Below are positions 39,421 to 45,664 of a DNA stretch of 64,000 nt, in pieces. The DNA comes from Lachnospiraceae bacterium. Its GTDB lineage: Bacteria; Bacillota; Clostridia; Lachnospirales; Lachnospiraceae. Made by a program: the position numbers and the translations under genes. Every line of letters begins with the position of its first letter. The first letter of the stretch is position 1. The notes beneath the pieces are model-generated. The model saw only the letters and a program-made list of their open reading frames with translations, ran no database searches and was not told where the DNA came from. The stretch is taken from contig JAAWRC010000001.1 in assembly GCA_022800815.1 (NCBI GenBank), positions 62,001-126,000 on the forward strand, written 5' to 3'.

Positions 39421-40530
39421 CTACTGCAGCCTTCCGCGGCAGGCGATCTCCAGCTCCTGGATCACTTCGCCGTCAGAGATCAGATACGCACGGTCATAAA
39501 GATTGCATACCGGGCAGATATGGACGGGGATGACCCGCACTTTGTCACCGATGCCCATCCGGTCATGGAATTCTTTGTCATAGAGAATGGCGTGTTCGTC
39601 AAATACAGAGTCAATGTGGGTTTCCGGATGTTCCAGAATGGTGCCCTTGCCGGGGGTGGCGCAGATCCCGGCTGTGCGCTCCTGCATGGTGAGCCCCTTG
39701 GCCCCTGCGTCCAGAATGGTACGGGTGTCGGTGGGCTTGCTGATGACGGTGGCGAGGACGGTGGCCGCACAGCGGTCCAGGGTTCCGATGGCGTGCCCCT
39801 GGGAAGCGTCCATGAGGGCATAGGTTCCGGGTCTGAGCTCGGTGATGCCTTCCAGAATCTTCACGTGGTTCATGAAGGTGGGGGTTGCGCCGTAGCTGAC
39901 GACCCTGCAGGGCATGCCGCGCTCTTTTGCCAGGCCGGCGAAATGGAGCGTCCGCCTCTGAGCCCCTTCGGCAATTTCGTGGAGTTCGGCGAGGTCCGCT
40001 GCGTGATAGCTGTTGCCGTCGTGGGAAAAAATTCCTGCGAAGGACACATGGGGACAGCCCTTGACTGTCTCTAGCAGGCGGAAAAAGTCCTCCTCCCGGA
40101 TGATGCCGGAGCGGTTTTCGCCCACTTCGATCTCGACGAGGACGGAGACGGTGGTCCCGGCTGCGGCGAATGCGGTCTCGGCCTGAGCCACCTGGCAGGG
40201 AGAGTCCACGCCGAAGGAGATGCGAATGCCGTTTTTGGCCAGGGCGGCGATTCGTTCCAGCTTCCGGGCACCCACGATCTCGTTGGCAATGAAAATATCC
40301 CTGAGACCCGCCTTTGCCATGACCTCCGCCTCGCCGACTTTTGCGACGGCGATCCCGCAGGCCCCCTGTTCCTCCTGCCATTTTGCGACCTCGGGCATTT
40401 TGTGGGTCTTGGTATGGGGCCGCAGCCGGACACCGTTTTCGTCGGCGTAATGCTGCATGTCGGCAAGGTTTTTGAGGAGACGTTCCCGGTCGATCAACAG
40501 GGACGGAGTGTCCAGTTCCAGATAGCGCAT
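39421..40530 (-). CDS. D-threonine aldolase / D-serine dehydratase-like PLP enzyme
   Basis: PLP enzyme of the alanine-racemase fold (DSD1 family), 369 residues. ELDTPSLLIDRERLLKN opens it; RPHTKTHKMPEVAKWQ holds the PLP lysine region (about 39-54). The C-terminal HICPVCNLYD supplies the His and Cys zinc ligands that define the zinc-dependent D-serine dehydratase/D-threonine aldolase group. It would split D-threonine to glycine and acetaldehyde or dehydrate D-serine. It is the first gene of the operon; ATG 40530 follows AAGGAGG and a strong promoter lies 31 bp upstream. Which reaction applies cannot be read from sequence. Confidence 0.87.
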   Translation of the reverse strand: MRYLELDTPSLLIDRERLLKNLADMQHYADENGVRLRPHTKTHKMPEVAKWQEEQGACGIAVAKVGEAEVMAKAGLRDIFIANEIVGARKLERIAALAKNGIRISFGVDSPCQVAQAETAFAAAGTTVSVLVEIEVGENRSGIIREEDFFRLLETVKGCPHVSFAGIFSHDGNSYHAADLAELHEIAEGAQRRTLHFAGLAKERGMPCRVVSYGATPTFMNHVKILEGITELRPGTYALMDASQGHAIGTLDRCAATVLATVISKPTDTRTILDAGAKGLTMQERTAGICATPGKGTILEHPETHIDSVFDEHAILYDKEFHDRMGIGDKVRVIPVHICPVCNLYDRAYLISDGEVIQELEIACRGRLQ

Positions 40531-40560
40531 AAGGTGTTCCTCCTTGGTTTGTTTACAAGC

Positions 40561-40589
40561 AGTATATATAAAAAAATCTACAATGTCAA
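40561..40589 (-). promoter_or_regulatory. Promoter of the D-amino-acid operon
   Basis: Reverse strand TTGACA (40584-40589) and TATACT (40561-40566), 17 bp apart, in an AT-rich region; nearly consensus, so probably repressed by the DauR-type regulator. Confidence 0.75.
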
Positions 40590-40631
40590 TGCATCGTATA
40601 AAAAAATATATGAAAAAATCCATGGAAAGGG

Positions 40632-40660
40632 TTGCCGAAAGCAAACATATATGCTAAAAT
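40632..40660 (+). promoter_or_regulatory. Promoter of the radical-SAM gene
   Basis: TTGCCG (40632-40637) and TAAAAT (40655-40660), 17 bp apart, 33 bp upstream of the ATG. ACATATAT motifs occur on both sides of the -10 region (around 40645 and 40668). Confidence 0.5.
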
Positions 40661-40693
40661 AATACAAACATATATTCGGATTCGGAGGCGGAG

Positions 40694-42217
40694 ATGGAGC
40701 GGAGATTTATGGAACTTGAAGAGAAGCTGCGGATTTTATCGGCTGCGGCGAAATATGACGTGGCCTGCACTTCCAGCGGCGTGGACCGGGCAGGAAAGAA
40801 GGGGGCGCTGGGGAATTCCCTGGCGGCGGGGATCTGCCACAGCTTTGCGTCGGACGGGCGCTGCATCTCCCTGCTCAAAATCCTTTTGACCAACCACTGT
40901 ATCTATGACTGCAAATATTGTCTGAACAGGCGCTCCAACGATGTGAAGCGGGCGGCCTTCACGCCGGACGAGATCTGTACCCTGACCATGGAGTTCTACC
41001 GAAGGAACTATATTGAGGGACTCTTTTTGAGCTCTGGCGTGTTCCGGTCGCCCACCTACACCATGGAACAGATTTACGAGGTGATCTGGAAGCTGCGGCG
41101 GATCCACCGGTTCCGGGGCTACATCCACGTGAAGGCCATTCCCGGTGCGGACGATTCGATTCTGGACGAGGTGGGGCTTCTGGCGGATAGGATGAGCGTC
41201 AATCTGGAGCTTCCCACGGCGGAGAGCCTTCGGGCCCTGGCACCCCATAAGAGCCGGGACGGCATCTTAAAACCCATGAGCCGGATCCGAAACCAGATTG
41301 CGGCCTCCAGGCAGTCCATGGGGCAGAACGCCAGGCTGGAGAGGGCCTGGGGCGTGAAACATCTGTCCAATGGGCTGTTTAACGAGGAGGATTATCGGAG
41401 ACGGCTGGAGGCGGAGGAGCTCTTTAAGATCGGGGCGGGACCTGGGCCCGGGGGCGGGATTTGCGACCCGGCCTCCGGGGAGGTCCGGCCGGCGGTTCCC
41501 GAGAGGGGACTGGACATCCGGACCTTCGCCCCGGCGGGCCAGAGCACCCAGATGATCGTGGGGGCCACGCCGGAGAGCGACTACCACATGATGATGGTGA
41601 CCCAGGCCCTGTACCGCCAGTATGACCTGAAACGGGTGTTTTTCTCCGCCTATATCGGGCTCAACGAGGATGCGGCCCTTCCGGATCCCGGCAGCCCGCC
41701 GCCCCTGCTCAGGGAGCACCGGCTCTACCAGGCCGACTGGCTGCTGCGGTTTTACGGCTTCCGGGCGGAGGAGCTTCTGTCGGAGGAGCGGCCCAATTTC
41801 AATGTGCTGCTGGACCCGAAGTGTGACTGGGCCGTCCGCCATCTGGAGTGCTTTCCGGTGGAAGTCATGAGCGCCGACTACGAGATGCTCCTCAGGGTGC
41901 CGGGGATCGGGGCCAAGTCCGCCAGGAGGATTTATAATGCCAGACGGTTCGGGAGCCTGGATTTTCCGGATCTGAAACGGATGGGCGTGGTGCTAAAGCG
42001 GGCCCACTATTTTATCACCTTGGGAGGCCGGCAGATGTTTCCGGTCCGTCTGGAGGAAAACCGGATCACGGCCGGGCTCATCGCCGATGGCCGGAAGAAA
42101 AACTGGGAGCTCTCCCACGACGACTGTTACCGGCAGCTGAACCTGTTTGACGACATGAAGCTTGAGGCGGTGCCGGAGGCGGAGGATTTTGCAAAGTCGG
42201 CCGGAGGCCAGTTATAA
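40694..42217 (+). CDS. Putative DNA modification/repair radical SAM protein
   Basis: Radical SAM enzyme of 507 residues. The 4Fe-4S ligands are C69, C73 and C76 (CIYDCKYC). A core barrel follows, and a helix-hairpin-helix DNA-binding motif, LRVPGIGAKSARRIYNAR, occurs at about residue 397. The layout matches the family I recall as 'putative DNA modification/repair radical SAM protein', which occurs with a DUF4130/TIGR03915 partner and, in some phyla, a uracil-DNA glycosylase-like domain. That partner follows here after a palindromic repeat. The ATG at 40694 follows GGAGGCGGAG. The reaction is not known; contact with DNA is inferred from the HhH motif. Confidence 0.85.
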   Translation: MERRFMELEEKLRILSAAAKYDVACTSSGVDRAGKKGALGNSLAAGICHSFASDGRCISLLKILLTNHCIYDCKYCLNRRSNDVKRAAFTPDEICTLTMEFYRRNYIEGLFLSSGVFRSPTYTMEQIYEVIWKLRRIHRFRGYIHVKAIPGADDSILDEVGLLADRMSVNLELPTAESLRALAPHKSRDGILKPMSRIRNQIAASRQSMGQNARLERAWGVKHLSNGLFNEEDYRRRLEAEELFKIGAGPGPGGGICDPASGEVRPAVPERGLDIRTFAPAGQSTQMIVGATPESDYHMMMVTQALYRQYDLKRVFFSAYIGLNEDAALPDPGSPPPLLREHRLYQADWLLRFYGFRAEELLSEERPNFNVLLDPKCDWAVRHLECFPVEVMSADYEMLLRVPGIGAKSARRIYNARRFGSLDFPDLKRMGVVLKRAHYFITLGGRQMFPVRLEENRITAGLIADGRKKNWELSHDDCYRQLNLFDDMKLEAVPEAEDFAKSAGGQL

Positions 42218-42314
42218 TGTCATCAGACAATTGCGAAGCGTAAAAACCTGTTGGATATATATTCCTTCAACGTCACGTTTCGCAATTGCCTGGGATGATG
42301 TCATAATATTATAA
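42212..42314. repeat. Palindromic repeat, copy B (long form)
   Basis: Inner arms CAATTGCGAAGCGT (42228-42241) and ACGTTTCGCAATTG (42275-42288) match at 13 of 14 positions. The symmetry extends outward through CATC/GATG to TTATAAT (42212-42218) and ATTATAA (42308-42314). It fills the space between the radical-SAM and DUF4130 genes and overlaps the stop of the former. Confidence 0.7.
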
Positions 42315-42330
42315 AGAAAGGAAGTTTACC

Positions 42331-43086
42331 ATGAGGGCATTTCTGTGCGAGGACTCCCTGGAGGGGATCTTCACGGGAGTCTACGATGCCTGGGCCTCCC
42401 GCCTGGGACATGAACATGTGCGGCTCTTGCTGCGGGACCAGTATGAGCCGGAGCTTTTCGTGGAGTATGAGGAGGTGGAGCCGGACGGCGAAAAATCAGA
42501 GAAGGTGGCCCGCTCCATCCAGAGGAAAATTTCCGGGGAGGCCTTCCGGGTGGTATGCCGGGCGGCCTTTTCCACCAGGCCGGAGCGGGCGGACGCAATC
42601 TACCGGTTTCTGGTCGAGGGCTTCCGGCATGGCGGGAAGGCGCTGCGGCTTTTGCAGAATCCGGCGGTGGCGGAGATCTTCGCACTGTCCAGAAAGGTGG
42701 CCAACGAAGCCCACCAGTTTCTGGAGTTCATCCGCTTCGAAGAGCTGGCAAACGGGGTTCTGTTTGCCACAATCTCCCCAAAGAGCCGGGTGCTCATGCT
42801 GGTGGCACCCCATTTTGCGGACCGATTTCCGGGGGAAAACTGGTTGATCTATGACGACATCCGGGAGGAGGCGGTCGTCCATGCGGCCGGTGAGGATTGG
42901 GTGACGGCGAAGCTTCCCAAAGAGCGGGTGGACGCATTCCTGGCGGCGAACGGGGCCTTGGACGGTTATGAGGACCTGTGGAAAGCGTTCTTCCATGCCA
43001 TCGGAATCAAGGAACGGGAGAATCCGGACTGTCAGCGGAATTTTCTGCCGATCTGGTACAGGAAGCATATGACAGAGTTCCTGTGA
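42331..43086 (+). CDS. DUF4130/TIGR03915 family DNA metabolism protein
   Basis: Protein of 251 residues that accompanies the radical-SAM enzyme upstream in many bacteria. MRAFLCEDSLEGIFTGVYDAW opens as (V/A)FLCEDTxEGIFTAIYDA-type proteins do; FRHGGKALRLLQNPAV, HQFLEFIRFEEL and PHFADRFPGENWLIYDD are the recognisable blocks, and it ends with the YRKHMTEF motif. In some lineages it is fused to a uracil-DNA glycosylase-like domain, hence the DNA link; here that domain is absent. The ATG follows AAGGAAG. No catalytic mechanism is known. The pair is separated by a palindromic repeat, so it may or may not share a transcript. Confidence 0.85.
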   Translation: MRAFLCEDSLEGIFTGVYDAWASRLGHEHVRLLLRDQYEPELFVEYEEVEPDGEKSEKVARSIQRKISGEAFRVVCRAAFSTRPERADAIYRFLVEGFRHGGKALRLLQNPAVAEIFALSRKVANEAHQFLEFIRFEELANGVLFATISPKSRVLMLVAPHFADRFPGENWLIYDDIREEAVVHAAGEDWVTAKLPKERVDAFLAANGALDGYEDLWKAFFHAIGIKERENPDCQRNFLPIWYRKHMTEFL

Positions 43087-43100
43087 TTTCCGGGCGGGAC

Positions 43101-43165
43101 CAGGCGATTGCAAAACTCGAAAGCCTGTCGAACATTTTCGTATTTACACGTTTCGCAATCGCCTG
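43101..43165. repeat. Palindromic repeat, copy C
   Basis: Left arm CAGGCGATTGCAAAACT (43101-43117) and right arm CGTTTCGCAATCGCCTG (43149-43165) pair over 16 positions with one mismatch. The sequence shares TCGAAA and the GTTTCGCAAT core with copies A and B. It follows the DUF4130 stop by 15 bp. Confidence 0.7.
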
Positions 43166-43200
43166 CTGAGAGGGGATCATTATTGAAAGGGAACAAAGGG

Positions 43201-43281
43201 ATGGCAAAAAAGGAAGATACGTGGTATGATGAGTGGGACGCCGGGAGGCGGACGATCAGAAAGCGAGGGAGTATAAAATGA
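43201..43281 (+). CDS. Candidate 26-residue ORF overlapping the deoC start
   Basis: ATG at 43201 opens [20 protein letters not shown] plus six residues, ending in TGA at 43279-43281 that overlaps the deoC ATG (ATGA). The product is highly charged. The upstream AAAGGG is a poor ribosome-binding site. It could be a leader peptide or coupling ORF, or chance. Confidence 0.25.
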   Translation: MAKKEDTWYDEWDAGRRTIRKRGSIK

Positions 43282-43931
43282 ACAGGGAAGAACTTTTAAA
43301 ACGGGTGGATCACACGGTGCTGTCCCAGACGGCGACCTGGGAGGAGATCCGGGTGCTCTGCGACGATGCGGTGGCTTACGGGACTGCGTCGGTCTGCATC
43401 CCGCCCTCCTATGTGAAGCGGGCGAAGGAATATCTGGGAGACCGGATAGCGGTCTGCACGGTCATCGGTTTTCCGAACGGCTACAACACGACGGCGGTCA
43501 AGGTCTTCGAGACGGAGGAGGCCCTGCGGGAGGGGGCTGACGAGATCGACATGGTGGTGAACCTGGGCGACGTGCGCATGGGAGAATTCGGTAAGGTCAC
43601 GGAGGAGATCCGGGCCCTCAAGACAGTCTGCGGGGAGAAGGTCCTGAAGGTAATTGTCGAGACCTGCCTTCTGACGGAGGAGGAAAAAAAGGCCCTCTGC
43701 AGGGCGGTGACGGAGGCGGGGGCGGATTATATCAAGACCTCCACCGGCTTTTCCACGGCGGGTGCCACCTTTGCGGACGTGGAGCTGTTCGCCGCCAACG
43801 TGGGGCCCGGGGTGAAGATCAAGGCGGCGGGAGGGATCGGTTCCTTTGCGGATGCGGAGAGATTCGTGAGCCTTGGGGCGGACAGGCTGGGGACCAGCCG
43901 TTTGGTAAAGATTGCGAAGACGGAAGGCTGA
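43278..43931 (+). CDS. deoC: Deoxyribose-phosphate aldolase
   Basis: Splits 2-deoxyribose-5-phosphate to acetaldehyde and glyceraldehyde-3-phosphate in deoxynucleoside breakdown. The 217-residue TIM barrel has the Schiff-base lysine K153 in [10 protein letters not shown], the earlier EIDMVVNLG strand and KVIVETCLL, and the [10 protein letters not shown] strand near the C-terminus. ATG 43278 follows GAGGGAG; a GTG-like start farther upstream is unnecessary. Cytidine deaminase follows 34 bp later, so the two form a nucleoside salvage pair. Standard length, all motifs intact. Confidence 0.95.
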   Translation: MNREELLKRVDHTVLSQTATWEEIRVLCDDAVAYGTASVCIPPSYVKRAKEYLGDRIAVCTVIGFPNGYNTTAVKVFETEEALREGADEIDMVVNLGDVRMGEFGKVTEEIRALKTVCGEKVLKVIVETCLLTEEEKKALCRAVTEAGADYIKTSTGFSTAGATFADVELFAANVGPGVKIKAAGGIGSFADAERFVSLGADRLGTSRLVKIAKTEG

Positions 43932-43965
43932 GAAAACAAACTCGGGAGGAAGGGGGAGCCGTGTC

Positions 43966-44424
43966 ATGAAAGTGGATTTTGAGAGGAGCGGAGGGGAGCG
44001 GGTATCTGCCGCCCAGGTCCGTGAGTTGGTCGGCAGGGCGGAGGAACAGCTCAGTCTGGCCTATGCGCCCTATTCCGGGTTCTGCGTGGCGGCGGCACTC
44101 CTCTGCGAGGACGGGACGATATATACCGGCTGCAACGTGGAGAACTCCTCCTATCCGGCGGGAAACTGTGCCGAACGGACGGCGGTGTTCAAGGCGGTCA
44201 GCGACGGAAAACGGGAGTTTTCCTGTATCGTCATCATGGGAGGCCCGGGGGGCAGGGTGGATGCCTACTGTCCGCCCTGCGGGATCTGCCGCCAGGTCCT
44301 CCGGGAATTTTGCCGTCCCCGGGAATTTTCGGTGATTCTCGCCAGGTCCCGGGAGGATTACCGCATGTTTTCCCTGGAGGAGCTGCTTCCGGAGAGCTTC
44401 GGCCCGGAATTTTTGGACGGATAG
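43966..44424 (+). CDS. cdd: Cytidine deaminase
   Basis: Deaminates cytidine and deoxycytidine in pyrimidine salvage. The 152-residue protein is of the small tetrameric type with zinc ligands in NCAERTAVF (Cys in place of His, with the catalytic Glu) and PPCGICRQVL. AYAPYSGFCVAAAL and GCNVENSSYP bind the nucleoside. The ATG at 43966 follows GGGGGA. It runs with deoC. A 15-residue N-terminal extension before the core is longer than in B. subtilis Cdd but otherwise the protein is normal. Confidence 0.95.
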   Translation: MKVDFERSGGERVSAAQVRELVGRAEEQLSLAYAPYSGFCVAAALLCEDGTIYTGCNVENSSYPAGNCAERTAVFKAVSDGKREFSCIVIMGGPGGRVDAYCPPCGICRQVLREFCRPREFSVILARSREDYRMFSLEELLPESFGPEFLDG

Positions 44425-44456
44425 GGCGTTTACAGGGGATTTTGCTTTGAATTCAG

Positions 44457-44485
44457 TTGAGATTTTTCTCTTTCGGTGTTAATAT
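44457..44485 (+). promoter_or_regulatory. Promoter of the zinc-ribbon membrane protein gene
   Basis: TTGAGA (44457-44462) and TAATAT (44480-44485), 17 bp apart, 35 bp before the ATG. Confidence 0.6.
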
Positions 44486-44520
44486 GATATTGCTGAAAAA
44501 CTTGTAGGAGGAGAAAAAAC

Positions 44521-45465
44521 ATGAAACAGGCGCTTGTAGAACAGATTAAGGGCATGGACAATCTGTTTGAAAAACCCAAGAACGTACTGCAGGGAAGAGT
44601 GGGGAATTTTCCGGTCTACGTGAGACAGGGGATCGACGGAACCACTTTTTGGAAGGTTGCGGTATATGCGAAGGAAGGAAGCACGGCCCCGGCGTATCAG
44701 ATGGACCGCTTTTTGGCGGAGCTGCGTTCCGGGATCAAAAAGGTCACCAAGGCTTCCTTTGACGGGAAAAGGCTTGAAATCATTGTGAGAAATTCCGGGA
44801 AGGTCGGCCTGCAGATTCGGGAGGTCCTCGACAGGGTCGTATCCTACCTGGCGCAGAACGGATACGCACCCTGCTGCGGTCATTGCGGGGAGGACGTTCC
44901 CGTGGCGCTTTGCAGCATCAACAATGCAATGGATTTCATGTGCGACAGCTGTTACAATGAACTGTGCAACAGCCTGGAGGACAATAAACAGGAGCTTGCC
45001 GCAAAGAAGGGAAATGTCGTGACCGGCATCGTCGGTGCCCTGCTCGGCGCATTGCTCGGCGGCGTTTTGTGGGTGCTCATTTATCAGCTTGGTTACATAG
45101 CGGGGATCGCCGGACTGGTGGCGGCCGTCTGCGCATTGAAGGGATACGAGAAATTCGGCGGTCGGATCAATGCGGTGGGGATCGTGGTTTCCCTCGTCAT
45201 CGTGGCGGCGGTGATCTATTTCGCCCACAACGTGGCTTACGCCATCGAGATCAAAAAGGCGGTGGACGAGGTGTGGGGAATGGAGATTTCCATCACCGAC
45301 GCCTTCCGCTCCATTCCTGATTTCCGGGCGGAAATTCCCGAGATCAACGCCGGCTACTGGAAGGACCTGCTGATCGGCTACGCCCTGACTGCGGTGGCCA
45401 GCTTTGCGACCATCAAAACCATGTTTCAGAACAGCACCGGAAGCTACAAGACCGGACGCTATTGA
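44521..45465 (+). CDS. Unknown membrane protein with zinc ribbon
   Basis: Not assigned to a family. The 314 residues comprise a soluble N-terminal part (1-115), a four- to six-cysteine cluster CCGHCGEDV ... CDSCYNELC (about 118-149) that should bind zinc, and a C-terminal membrane part with three or four helices. One of these holds the Gly-rich IVGALLGALLGGVLWVLIY (about 169-187). The ATG follows GTAGGAGG. It has its own promoter and terminator, so it is monocistronic. The N-terminal half has a beta-rich pattern that may be a lipid- or protein-binding domain. No catalytic motif was found. Confidence 0.65.
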   Translation: MKQALVEQIKGMDNLFEKPKNVLQGRVGNFPVYVRQGIDGTTFWKVAVYAKEGSTAPAYQMDRFLAELRSGIKKVTKASFDGKRLEIIVRNSGKVGLQIREVLDRVVSYLAQNGYAPCCGHCGEDVPVALCSINNAMDFMCDSCYNELCNSLEDNKQELAAKKGNVVTGIVGALLGALLGGVLWVLIYQLGYIAGIAGLVAAVCALKGYEKFGGRINAVGIVVSLVIVAAVIYFAHNVAYAIEIKKAVDEVWGMEISITDAFRSIPDFRAEIPEINAGYWKDLLIGYALTAVASFATIKTMFQNSTGSYKTGRY

Positions 45466-45489
45466 TCTTTGTCCTTTGAAGCGGAGCGA

Positions 45490-45525
45490 AACCCCGAACC
45501 TGCATCGTCTCAGGTCGGGGTTTTT
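45490..45525 (+). terminator. Terminator after the zinc-ribbon membrane protein gene
   Basis: AACCCCGAACCTG pairs with CAGGTCGGGGTT (one bulge) and is followed by T. Confidence 0.85.
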
Positions 45526-45664
45526 GCGTGCACGGGGCGGTGAGGAAATCCAAAACATTTTTGCACTTATTTTTGACAAGGGAAAATGAGTATGGTAGAC
45601 TTATAATAATTGTGTGTATTTTACGGAAAAGCAAATGGCGAATGAAGATATCTGAGGTGGCACT

